A stretch of 38,166 bases of DNA from Dehalococcoidia bacterium (lineage in GTDB: Bacteria > Chloroflexota > Dehalococcoidia > GIF9 > UBA5629). The notes under the pieces are model-generated. The model had not been told where the DNA came from. It saw only the letters and a list, made by a program, of their open reading frames with translations, and did no database searches. Positions 14,701-22,482 of the stretch are shown piece after piece; position 1 is the first letter of the stretch, and every line of letters begins with the position of its first letter. Location of the stretch: the NCBI GenBank assembly GCA_016783155.1, contig JADHXB010000003.1:1-38166 (forward strand), written 5' to 3'. The translations under genes and the position numbers were made by a program.

Positions 14701-16305
14701 GTGACCAAGAGTATAGTCAATTGCAAACTCCGAGATGAAAAGCGCAGTTGCCCAATCTGCCAAAGTAGAGGTGAGGGCAATCTGGGTGACCACATCAGAA
14801 AATTGCACGGTGAAGAAAGTTACAAATCTGCCGTGCTAGCCGCAAAAGAGGGAGGCTTATCAGATCCTGAAATCGGGGAAATATTCAACATAAACTTCAA
14901 ACAGCTCGAGCGAATAATTACCGCGGCATATGGTATTAACATATCGACACTGGGGAAAACGAAGAAAATCAGCAGTTGGGAACCAAAAGACTATGAAAGC
15001 GAAACTACCACTGTATGGAGCTTTAGGCAAAGAGGCTGTTGGGCTACACATGATGGACGTTATAGGGGTAACTGGTCTCCTTATATTCCTAGAAATGTCA
15101 TCCTGAAATATAGTCAGCCTGGCGATACTGTTCTTGATTATTTTGTCGGTGGTGGGACAACTGCCGTAGAAGCCAAACTATTGGGCAGAAGATGCATTGG
15201 TTTGGATATTAATGCTGCCGCAATTGAGTTAACGAAAGGCAACCTGCATTTCGACCTAGTGAGACCTCCTGACGATTATCAGATTTATGAGCCGATTATA
15301 AAGGTTGGCGATGCCAGAAATCTTGAAGGCGTTGAGGATAATACAATAGACCTAATTTGTGCTCATCCCCCATATGCCGGCATCATAAGCTATAGTTCGA
15401 AAATTGATGGAGATCTGTCAAGCCTAAGCTATGATGCTTTTATTGATGAAATGCATCAGGTGGCCGAAGAAAGTTATAGGGTTCTTACGCCTGGGGGGAA
15501 ATGCGCAATCCTTATCGGTGATAGCAGAAACAAGAAACATGTCGTGCCCATCGGGTTTCGAACAATTAATGCTTTTCTAGACGCAAAATTCAAGTTAAAG
15601 GAACTAGTTATCAAAAGGCAGCATAATTGTAAGACGACTGGATTTTGGTATTCGAATAGCATCAAGCATAATTTCCTGCTTCTCGCACATGAATACCTCG
15701 CTATATTTGAGAAGCCACGAAGACAGGCACAGAATTCTGATAATAGTAATAAGACTGCAAATCTGATGGTCTCGCAATGTAGGCAACATCTCCGGGTGGA
15801 ACGTGTACCTGAACTTGAAACAACATCAGTATGGATATTGCCTGAGAAGGAATTTGAGGAAAAGCTAAACAAAAATGTCATCTGTAGGTACTCTGAGGAT
15901 GGTGAATACTGGCAGGTGTTGATCAAATATGGGGAGGGAAAGTCAGAAGCACTTGATTTAGATGGGAAGACAAGTCTCTTGTTCATGAAGTCCCCATCTT
16001 TAGGTAAGGCCGAACGCAAGGATGCACTTCGCTCTTATGAGGACGAGGTCTATCGATTTGTTAGGAATAACATTAATCGAGTCAAGACAGGTGGATTTCT
16101 TGTGGTTCAGACGCGCGACGTCCGAATAGGTGGCTGCGTAGAAGCAGTTGCTAAGCGATTGATTGACATTCTACGATCTAAAAACCTTTGGCTGAAAGAA
16201 ATAGTGGTGTTAACATCTGATGGGGTGCAGAAGAAGCTAGAGAAAAGTGGTGAGGATTTAGACATAGTACATCAATATCTTCTGATTTTTGAAGTACTGA
16301 ATTAA
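14701..16305 (+). CDS. DNA (N4-cytosine/N6-adenine-type) methyltransferase with N-terminal zinc finger
   Basis: This 534-aa SAM-dependent amino-methyltransferase begins with GTG. Residues 17-36 form a Cys2His2-like finger (CPIC, then H31 and H36). A helix-turn-helix-like segment follows (GLSDPEIGEIFNINFKQLERII). Typical features are GNWSPYIPRNVI (about 124-134), the SAM-binding motif I DYFVGGGTT (146-154), the acidic LDIN (168-171), and a catalytic HPPY (222-225) where most relatives have DPPY, NPPY or SPPY. Motif order I then IV places it with the gamma-like group. The C-terminal part (about 440-534) looks like a second, degenerate copy of the last strands of the methyltransferase fold. Its convergent neighbour is an HhH-GPD-like protein. 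No classical restriction endonuclease is recognised nearby. Confidence 0.85.
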   Translation: MTKSIVNCKLRDEKRSCPICQSRGEGNLGDHIRKLHGEESYKSAVLAAKEGGLSDPEIGEIFNINFKQLERIITAAYGINISTLGKTKKISSWEPKDYESETTTVWSFRQRGCWATHDGRYRGNWSPYIPRNVILKYSQPGDTVLDYFVGGGTTAVEAKLLGRRCIGLDINAAAIELTKGNLHFDLVRPPDDYQIYEPIIKVGDARNLEGVEDNTIDLICAHPPYAGIISYSSKIDGDLSSLSYDAFIDEMHQVAEESYRVLTPGGKCAILIGDSRNKKHVVPIGFRTINAFLDAKFKLKELVIKRQHNCKTTGFWYSNSIKHNFLLLAHEYLAIFEKPRRQAQNSDNSNKTANLMVSQCRQHLRVERVPELETTSVWILPEKEFEEKLNKNVICRYSEDGEYWQVLIKYGEGKSEALDLDGKTSLLFMKSPSLGKAERKDALRSYEDEVYRFVRNNINRVKTGGFLVVQTRDVRIGGCVEAVAKRLIDILRSKNLWLKEIVVLTSDGVQKKLEKSGEDLDIVHQYLLIFEVLN

Positions 16306-16335
16306 TTGTTTCGTTTGCTCATTTAAACAGGCTTG

Positions 16336-17487
16336 TTAAGACATTATGCCTCCACCGCCACCACTGCTAGTTGCACCGCTATCCCAGCCGGTTGCTCCTT
16401 TTTGAGAAATTGATTTTGGTGGGTTAAGATGACGGGTTTCGCTAGGACACACAGGGTCAAATGGACAAATGTTGCACTTCGGAGTTGGCCTACAAATCTG
16501 CTTGCCTACACTGTAGTAAAGAAGGAAGTCCATTGATGCCGGAGTTGGCGGGCGGTGGTTATTGGGGATATCAGCCCATGATTCCCATACACGTCTCCAA
16601 GCATTTGCAGCTCGGGTGTCAACGGCTGAGTATTGATAGCAGTACACATCCAAATAGCTTGCCAGCAGAGGTATTTTCGTTTTAATAATGGAAGTCCTCA
16701 ATGCTATACGCATTGTGTTCGAATCACTGGCTACATCTACCAAGTGGGCGTTTTCAGTATAGTGCCATACTCCCCACTCGGCCATATCACGAAGGAACAT
16801 ATCAGCCTTCTTATAGCTGTAGCCCAGATAGCCGGCTGATGCTAACTTGTCTCGAATAGTGCCGGCATCTCTATCACAAGCTGCTAGTATGTTGTAAGCG
16901 TCTCCATCGAATTCTTCGATGAGAAACTTTGCTGCTGCGATCATCCACTTGCGTCTCTTGTCACCCTGGGAACCGGTGGCTTCTAAGTACTGTAGAAAAT
17001 CGCCTACCAACCCTGAGTTCTCTACTAAATCTGCCGCACTGAACCATTCAGGGTGTTCTTTGAACTGTCCAAACGGATTGCGACCACCTTTGTGTATATT
17101 GATCTTGAAATCTTGAATGGCAGTAAAAAAGCGCACGTTAGCAACTGCGCGGTCAGAAATACCTTCTCTGGTGATTGGTGGTTTCGTTAGATATTGCGGA
17201 TAGTCCTGCGGTTGCGCATACACCGGTTCAAGGATTTTAGCGAGTCTTAAACACTGTGCATCATCAATACTTAGTCCCAAGATTGCTTCGTGATTTCTTT
17301 CCCAGTACTTGTGAAAACGTGATATGTAGTCATTGCCCAGTTCCTTATCCCGCTGGTACAGGAACTTGTTTAATTGGTGCAAAAACTGCCGGGCTGTGTC
17401 GATTTCGGATTGCTGATGAGGAAATTCTGCTTGTACGCCAAGAGCGCCAAGCAATTCCTTTAGAAAGGCACTAAATTCACTAGTCAT
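16336..17487 (-). CDS. HhH-GPD-like DNA glycosylase/lyase with putative Fe-S cluster
   Basis: This 383-aa protein has a region at about 215-350 resembling the endonuclease III superfamily: YKKADMFLRDM helices, then SAVDTRAANAW, with Asp290 matching the catalytic Asp of the VDT motif. Four Cys follow (C332, C338, C341, C347) spaced C-x5-C-x2-C-x5-C, close to the C-x6-C-x2-C-x5-C [4Fe-4S] loop of EndoIII/MutY. The helix-hairpin-helix Gly-x-Gly is not obvious. The N-terminal 200 residues are unassigned, and the C terminus is a Gly-rich tail. It could excise a modified or mismatched base. Encoded opposite the methyltransferase, it could repair that enzyme's by-products or cut unprotected DNA. The promoter is at 17506-17534. 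Confidence 0.62.
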   Translation of the reverse strand: MTSEFSAFLKELLGALGVQAEFPHQQSEIDTARQFLHQLNKFLYQRDKELGNDYISRFHKYWERNHEAILGLSIDDAQCLRLAKILEPVYAQPQDYPQYLTKPPITREGISDRAVANVRFFTAIQDFKINIHKGGRNPFGQFKEHPEWFSAADLVENSGLVGDFLQYLEATGSQGDKRRKWMIAAAKFLIEEFDGDAYNILAACDRDAGTIRDKLASAGYLGYSYKKADMFLRDMAEWGVWHYTENAHLVDVASDSNTMRIALRTSIIKTKIPLLASYLDVYCYQYSAVDTRAANAWRRVWESWADIPNNHRPPTPASMDFLLYYSVGKQICRPTPKCNICPFDPVCPSETRHLNPPKSISQKGATGWDSGATSSGGGGGIMS

Positions 17488-17505
17488 CTTTACATTGTCC
17501 TACCC

Positions 17506-17534
17506 ACTATACCATAGGAAAACAGGGGTATCAA
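17506..17534 (-). promoter_or_regulatory. putative promoter of HhH-GPD-like gene
   Basis: On the minus strand the -35 TTGATA (17529-17534) and -10 TATAGT (17506-17511) are 17 bp apart. The predicted start lies about 12 nt before the ATG at 17487, so the leader is very short. Confidence 0.6.
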
Positions 17535-17536
17535 TG

Positions 17537-17565
17537 TTGTAGGCTGTAAGCATCTGGAGTACAAT
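17537..17565 (+). promoter_or_regulatory. putative promoter of 177-aa gene
   Basis: TTGTAG (17537-17542) and TACAAT (17560-17565) have a 17-bp spacer. Its -35 abuts the -35 of the leftward promoter (2-bp gap), so the two back-to-back promoters could share one operator. Confidence 0.5.
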
Positions 17566-17600
17566 GCTAGTAATCAACTCGATGAAATGGGGGCATCTGC

Positions 17601-18134
17601 ATGGTTAAACGCAACATCAAACCTGGGTCGGCCGGTGACCAAGGTGTGGACGTTAAGCTTGAAAGATGTAGGATAAAAAATGCTCCACCGGAAGAGTTTT
17701 GCAAGCAAGTAATAGCCCTCCCTCAATTGGGCTATGAGGTCGAGGATTTAAGTGATGGGAGGAAGATAGTATTAACGAAGCCTGGGGGGAAAAGTGTTAA
17801 CGATATAATGGTGTGGGTTTACGAAGGGCCTGGTGGTACTCACTGGCGACCAAGCCACGGCCAAATAAAGAAAGATCTTCAACTCAAACTTAGCTATCAT
17901 AAGGATAATGGGCTGGCTATTATTGAAGCCCTCGAAAAAGTCTACGAAGGCGTAGAGCCAGACGACATATTATCGGCTGATCCACTGCTTGCCCGGAATC
18001 TCCCTGGGCTGCCAGTTGATTTAATATTGAAAGCATATAAGTGGATTTGGGCACAGGAGGATATGAATTACCCTCCCCCCAGATTTGAAGGAAGAGCCAT
18101 GTCGATGAGAGGAATTCGGGAACTGAAAGAATAA
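17601..18134 (+). CDS. hypothetical protein, 177 aa, last cargo gene
   Basis: No family recognised. The protein is mixed alpha/beta: a basic N terminus, a beta segment with LSDGRKIVLTKPGGKSVNDIMVWVYEGPGGTHWRPSHGQI, then helices. The N-terminal domain contains polar clusters (DQGVDVKLE, EDLSDGRK) but no convincing nuclease motif. It is divergent from the HhH-GPD-like gene and shares its control region, suggesting a joint function, for example the effector or specificity partner. The ATG follows ATGGGGGCATCTGC. It ends about 175 bp before the right att. Confidence 0.55.
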   Translation: MVKRNIKPGSAGDQGVDVKLERCRIKNAPPEEFCKQVIALPQLGYEVEDLSDGRKIVLTKPGGKSVNDIMVWVYEGPGGTHWRPSHGQIKKDLQLKLSYHKDNGLAIIEALEKVYEGVEPDDILSADPLLARNLPGLPVDLILKAYKWIWAQEDMNYPPPRFEGRAMSMRGIRELKE

Positions 18135-18172
18135 TTCAGTTGGTCTTTTTGTTTTGTTGAACAACTATATTT

Positions 18173-18192
18173 TGCTAATATTTTGCTAATAT
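18173..18192. repeat. end-proximal 11-bp double repeat, right
   Basis: It is identical over 20 bases, in the same orientation, to 192-211 near the left end. It lies about 118 bp inside the right att. The stretch 18135-18309 contains no gene and is probably the right attachment arm. Confidence 0.6.
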
Positions 18193-18309
18193 ACTGACTG
18201 CCACTTACAATAATCAAAAAGCATTCTAGCTTCAAAACGACCCTGCTCCTAAAAACCAAAAACCACCATTTCCTATTTGGAATCATCAGGTGGGACGTTG
18301 GACTCTGAA

Positions 18310-18351
18310 TTCGTAAACCGCCGGTCGTCAGTTCGACTCTGACCGCTGGCT
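18310..18351. other. attachment site, right copy (tRNA 3' remnant)
   Basis: A perfect 42-bp copy of tRNA-Thr positions 130-171. It lacks the tRNA 5' half and so is not a functional tRNA. CCA follows directly at 18352-18354, marking where host sequence resumes. Confidence 0.93.
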
Positions 18352-18457
18352 CCACAGATTTAAAAAGCCCCTAAATGGTTTTTTCCGCGGATTTGATATC
18401 CTAAACAGAAGGCAGTCCAGGTCTGATAAAAATTCCTTGATCAAGCACGAGGTTATC

Positions 18458-20416
18458 TTACCATATGTTCTCTTCAGGGAAATCCATGTGTTGAACGAAG
18501 TATTGATTGAAGTCGTGGCGGTAGGAAAGCTCGACATGCTCCATGAAGTTGACCACGTCTTTTGCCATTTGCCAGTACTTCTTGGATAAAAGGACCATTG
18601 AGGCTCCCAGGCTGGCAGTGTTTCCTAACGACTTGATGAGCTTCACGTTAATCCCGGGGAGAAGGCCGATGCGCAAGGTGCTGATGGGGTCAATGTAATT
18701 CCCCAGCGCCCCAGCTAGATATACATGGCTGATATCCTCAAACCCAATGCCTAGTTCATCCATCAGTGTGTGCACACCGGCAGCTACAGCCCCTTTGGCA
18801 AGCTGAAGCTCGCGAACATCTTTTTGAGTAAGGTATATCGGTCGGCCATAGAAGCCTTCTTCTTCAGAGGCAATGAGAAAATCATAGCAGTATGACCGCT
18901 TAATCACTCTTGAATTTAAATCCTGATATTCTGCTTTTTGAGTTGGGCGAATCAAGCCTTCGGGGTCAATTACACCACAATGTAATAAAACTGCCACCAG
19001 GTCGACCAGTCCACTCCCGCATATACCTTTAGGCTTGATATTCCCGATTACACGATAATGCAATTGGCCCTCTTCGATTCTAACGCCTTCCAATGCACCC
19101 GCCTTGGCTATCATCCCGGAGGAGATTCGCGCTCCTTCCAGGGCAGGACCTGCAGCCGCTGAACATGTCAAAAGCCTTTTGCCATTGCCTAGGAATATCT
19201 CCACATTGGTACCAAGGTCCAGTCCAAGTATGACTTCATCTTTTTGTTCAGCAATGCCCGAGTTGAGCACAAAGCTAATCAGATCCCCGCCAATATAGCC
19301 AGATTTCGTGGGCATAGTATAAAGCAAGGCTGATAGATTCAATTCGAGTCCAACATCTGCCGCATTCACAATCAATCCATCAGTTACCGCAGGTATAAAT
19401 GGCGCTTCGGCTATTCCATGGGGGGGTAGGTTCAACAGAAAGTGCTGCATGGTGGTGTTTCCTGCGGCAACAGCAATGAGGATATCCTCTTTCTTGAGTC
19501 CAGCAGTTTTGAGAAGGTGCTTGGTTATGTTGTTAAGATCGTTGACAAGGAGATTGTGCAAAAAGTCCAGACCTCTGGGATTCTGTTTAACGTAGTTGAG
19601 GCGGCTGATTACGTCTGAGCCGTGCCATCTCTGCCTATTGAGGCAGGAGTCGACAGCAGCCTCACTGCCATTTGACAAGTTGATTAGTTTACCCACAATG
19701 GTGCTGGTGCCGAGGTCAAAGACCAAGCCATATCCGTGTTTTGATTTCTCCGGCTCTTGCCACGCAATCAAAGAGTTATTATGGAGTACAGCCACCCCAC
19801 TGAACTTAGTCTTCTTCAACATCTGGGGTAGTGTGCGAAGACAGTGAATCGAGGCTTGCAGGTCGCTGTATTCGGCGCCCAGCCCCATCCTCACCCAGTT
19901 TAAATCTGATATCTTGCCATTTTGTGATTCAGTGGGCAAGGTTACAGGTCGTCTCTCAATAAGTGGCTCAAGCTGCGAAATTGGAATATATCTACTACGG
20001 AGAACATGGCTGGTGGTTAGAATCTTGAGATAGTCCAGCTCTGTGTCTGTCTTCTCTGTTGAGATAGCCAAATCTCGCTTTGCTTTGGTACGGCAGGCAA
20101 GACGGATACCCTGTTCCAGTTCGACTTTATCAAGTAGCCCCTTCTCCGCGCTGGTTGGTGGGCCAACGACTGAAAGAATCTTGATTTTACATTTGCCGCA
20201 GTTGCCTATTCCACCGCAATCGCTATCCAGCTCCATGTCCGCCTTATACAGTGCTGCCCATAAAGTCTCCCCATACTCAGCTGGCACCCAGATATCCTTA
20301 GGGTATACATGCAGCCAGATGCGCCTCGGCCTGCGTTCTTTTTGCGGACGCGGTTTTCTCGCCTGCTTGTTCCCCTTATGTGTAGGGGGTTGGATATTTT
20401 TAGCGTTAGCTACCAT
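18458..20416 (-). CDS. corrinoid reactivation protein: 2Fe-2S ferredoxin + ASKHA ATPase (RACE/RamQ-like, DUF4445)
   Basis: This 652-aa protein uses ATP to drive reduction of inactive Co(II) corrinoid back to Co(I) on partner methyltransferase corrinoid proteins. After a Lys/Arg-rich N-terminal extension (1-32), a plant-type [2Fe-2S] domain covers about 33-120 with C67, C73, C76 and C108 (DSDCGGIGNCGKCKI, then RLACRTK). A linker leads to the DUF4445/ASKHA region, with phosphate-binding loops FDLGTSTIVGK (about 234) and LGLDLGTNVEIF (about 400) and a Gly-rich GNYIDP near the C terminus. Its start overlaps the DUF1638 stop by 7 bp. It is last in the leftward operon with MttB and corrinoid genes, as expected for their activator. 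Confidence 0.93.
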   Translation of the reverse strand: MVANAKNIQPPTHKGNKQARKPRPQKERRPRRIWLHVYPKDIWVPAEYGETLWAALYKADMELDSDCGGIGNCGKCKIKILSVVGPPTSAEKGLLDKVELEQGIRLACRTKAKRDLAISTEKTDTELDYLKILTTSHVLRSRYIPISQLEPLIERRPVTLPTESQNGKISDLNWVRMGLGAEYSDLQASIHCLRTLPQMLKKTKFSGVAVLHNNSLIAWQEPEKSKHGYGLVFDLGTSTIVGKLINLSNGSEAAVDSCLNRQRWHGSDVISRLNYVKQNPRGLDFLHNLLVNDLNNITKHLLKTAGLKKEDILIAVAAGNTTMQHFLLNLPPHGIAEAPFIPAVTDGLIVNAADVGLELNLSALLYTMPTKSGYIGGDLISFVLNSGIAEQKDEVILGLDLGTNVEIFLGNGKRLLTCSAAAGPALEGARISSGMIAKAGALEGVRIEEGQLHYRVIGNIKPKGICGSGLVDLVAVLLHCGVIDPEGLIRPTQKAEYQDLNSRVIKRSYCYDFLIASEEEGFYGRPIYLTQKDVRELQLAKGAVAAGVHTLMDELGIGFEDISHVYLAGALGNYIDPISTLRIGLLPGINVKLIKSLGNTASLGASMVLLSKKYWQMAKDVVNFMEHVELSYRHDFNQYFVQHMDFPEENIW

Positions 20417-21021
20417 GCATCACCCTTGAGCAATTCAGTAAGTGTCTTTTCAATATGGGAATAATCCGCATCTTGAATCTCCAGGGATAACCCTAGTAAT
20501 TGGGCCAGTTCGTTGGCTCTGGGTACAAGGTTCTTGTCTGAAGGCTGGCGTATATAGAGCAGCTTCTTGTAGTGTTCAAAACATTGCCGTCGCATTTCCT
20601 CATCCTGGAGCTCCAGGGGGCCCATGCAGAAATCTTCGAAGTTGATAATCAGCCCCTCCTCCAAAAAGTAGGTTCCCGTTGTCTCATCAATGAGCTGCTT
20701 GAACCGCTCGCTGCCGAGAAGCATTTCGTAGCAGTAAGAGCCGGGCACCTTGATAATCCGGTGCCGTTTGCAGAAGCCATCTATGTCCGGAAAACACTCT
20801 CCGTAGAGGCATATTATCCGTTCACCTTTTGCTTGGGCTCTGCTTACCTCACGTTGCAGGCATTTCTTTAACTCCGCGGGTTTAAGATGCAATCTGGCTG
20901 GCAAATAGGTCAAACGCATATTGTGATACTTTTTCTTCAGTTGAAGATGTTCAATTGCCAGCATAAACACGGCGCAAGCGATGATATTGGTGATTCCTTC
21001 TGTTTTATCCGATGTTGTCAT
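20410..21021 (-). CDS. DUF1638 protein
   Basis: This 203-aa protein matches the DUF1638 pattern: an N-terminal IIACAVFMLAIEHL, RIICLYGECFPDIDGF, then KVPGSYCYEMLLG and GTYFLEEGLIINFEDF. Conserved Cys at C16, in YGEC and in SYCYEML suggest a metal or corrinoid-related site. DUF1638 genes recur in methylamine and glycine-betaine methyltransferase clusters, but no reaction is established. Only one base separates it from the MttB stop upstream, and it overlaps the activator gene, so it is translationally coupled on both sides. Confidence 0.85.
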   Translation of the reverse strand: MTTSDKTEGITNIIACAVFMLAIEHLQLKKKYHNMRLTYLPARLHLKPAELKKCLQREVSRAQAKGERIICLYGECFPDIDGFCKRHRIIKVPGSYCYEMLLGSERFKQLIDETTGTYFLEEGLIINFEDFCMGPLELQDEEMRRQCFEHYKKLLYIRQPSDKNLVPRANELAQLLGLSLEIQDADYSHIEKTLTELLKGDAW

Positions 21022-21022
21022 T

Positions 21023-22468
21023 TCAGATATTCCGTATTTCAGGAAAAGCCTTTCTTACCTCCAGGAGCAAATCCGGGTCTAAAAGACCCTCCTCGACCTC
21101 CTCACGTTCTGTCAGAATATTATGAACCAGGTCGTTGGCACGGCTCAACATGGTGGGACGCCCTCGTTCCTCCCAGATATCAAAGTTACAGCGCACACTT
21201 AAGGCAGGGTAGAAAAATTCCTCCATCATATGCTCAACAGTATGTTCTTCCATAACATAATTTCCGCCGGGACCAGCTTGCTCTATTACATCTAAGCTGA
21301 GAGTGTCTTTGTTCACCCTAATGCCGGAAAGCACTCTGTATACCATCCCAATGATTTCGTTGTCTATAGTATATTGTTCATAAGAAATGGAATTGCCTGA
21401 ATCCAGCATTCCAGCTGCCAGGAGAATGCAATCTGCTCCGGCCATAGCAACCATCAGGTTGGAAAAACTCTTCTCAACGCCTGATTGAATGTCAGGTCTT
21501 TTAGCCTCGGTGACTCCTGCAGAGGCACGAATAGGCAAGTTATAGAGCTTTGCCAACTGGACTGCAGAAGCACCCATCATGCCCATTTCTGTTGAGCCCA
21601 TGGCAAACTCAATGTTCCGTAAATCCATAGTGGCGGGCACGGCACCGTAAAGCACCTTGGCTCCAGGGGAGAACACCTGTGTGATAGCTACTCCTGCCAG
21701 CGCTTCAGCATGCATCTGGGCGAGGGTACCTGCCAAGGTAGCTGGCGAAGTGGCTCCAGCTATAGGTGCCGACGCGCAGGTTACGGGAATACCATGTGTA
21801 GCACAGAAACTGAGAATGTTGGCGGCGTTAGGCCCGATGGTGAGTGGGCTTACCGGGTTGGTGATCACAGAAAAGAAGGGCTTTTCTCTGAGTCTTTCTT
21901 CCCCACCAGCGATTAAACTGGCTAGTTTCCAGACTTGCCTTACTCCTTCCAGATTATCGCAGCCTCCCATCACGTGCTTGGTAGTATTGTTGAAAGCGTT
22001 ACAGAAGTCGTTCAAATGATAATGTTGCGGTTCCACGTCATGTGCCTGGCACGCGATGACATAGAATCGAATATGTTCCAGGTGATTCACCAGCATGGCA
22101 GTGCGAGCTATGTCTCTCAGCATGGTGAGGCGGTAACCGCCATTCGCTATATCGAGAATGCGAAATACCCGCCCCCCATTAGCGAAGTGGACTTCACCTT
22201 CCCCCAGGGACAGATCATTCTTTTCGTCTCTGGAATACAGGGTAAACTGGGATGGGGCACGACTGAGAAGCTTATCAAGCCATTCCTCTTTAAAACGCAG
22301 TCTCTGATTATGGTGATTTACCTGTGCTCCTGCCTTCTTCAACTTGTCGAGGATAGCGTCATCTTTGATTCTTATACCGATGCGCTCCAGTATCTGACGG
22401 CTTGTCTGGTCAATTCTTCTTACATCTGCGGGTGTAAGCGGTTTGAAAACTGGTAAGCTCCTTCCCAT
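21023..22468 (-). CDS. MttB-family corrinoid methyltransferase (non-Pyl), copy 1
   Basis: This 481-aa protein of the trimethylamine methyltransferase family (COG5598, TIM-barrel) should move a methyl group from a quaternary or tertiary amine onto the corrinoid protein encoded upstream in the operon. The family features NNTTKHVMGG, GATSPATLAGTLAQ, the VTEAKRPDIQSG segment, YEQYTIDNEI and GPGGNYVMEEHT are present. The frame is uninterrupted: no UAG-encoded pyrrolysine, so it belongs to the MtgB-like majority, whose characterised member uses glycine betaine. The substrate here cannot be fixed from sequence. It starts 14 bp after the second MttB gene. Confidence 0.93.
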   Translation of the reverse strand: MGRSLPVFKPLTPADVRRIDQTSRQILERIGIRIKDDAILDKLKKAGAQVNHHNQRLRFKEEWLDKLLSRAPSQFTLYSRDEKNDLSLGEGEVHFANGGRVFRILDIANGGYRLTMLRDIARTAMLVNHLEHIRFYVIACQAHDVEPQHYHLNDFCNAFNNTTKHVMGGCDNLEGVRQVWKLASLIAGGEERLREKPFFSVITNPVSPLTIGPNAANILSFCATHGIPVTCASAPIAGATSPATLAGTLAQMHAEALAGVAITQVFSPGAKVLYGAVPATMDLRNIEFAMGSTEMGMMGASAVQLAKLYNLPIRASAGVTEAKRPDIQSGVEKSFSNLMVAMAGADCILLAAGMLDSGNSISYEQYTIDNEIIGMVYRVLSGIRVNKDTLSLDVIEQAGPGGNYVMEEHTVEHMMEEFFYPALSVRCNFDIWEERGRPTMLSRANDLVHNILTEREEVEEGLLDPDLLLEVRKAFPEIRNI

Positions 22469-22482
22469 ATTTGAACTTCCCG

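Larger units (their letters stand above)
130..18351. mobile_element. tRNA-Thr-integrated element, about 18.2 kb
   Basis: It is bounded by the 42-bp att repeats. Next to the left att lie the integrase and, divergently, an excisionase-like gene. Inside are a replication-type ATPase, a Gp157 homologue, many small genes with strong Shine-Dalgarno sequences, a toxin-antitoxin locus, and DNA-modification cargo. No capsid, portal, terminase large subunit or conjugation gene is visible. This suggests an integrative mobilisable element, satellite or plasmid-like island rather than a complete prophage. Composition shifts near 12250, where a GC-rich half gives way to an AT-rich cargo half, so it is a mosaic. 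After excision the host side would regenerate a tRNA-Thr gene with encoded CCA. Confidence 0.9.

Noticed and set aside
18310-18351. Second tRNA-Thr gene.
   Set aside because: Only the 3' half is present; the acceptor 5' strand and D arm are missing. It is the att copy.
130-18351. Complete prophage.
   Set aside because: No portal, capsid, tail, large terminase or lysis genes; only early-region-type genes are seen.
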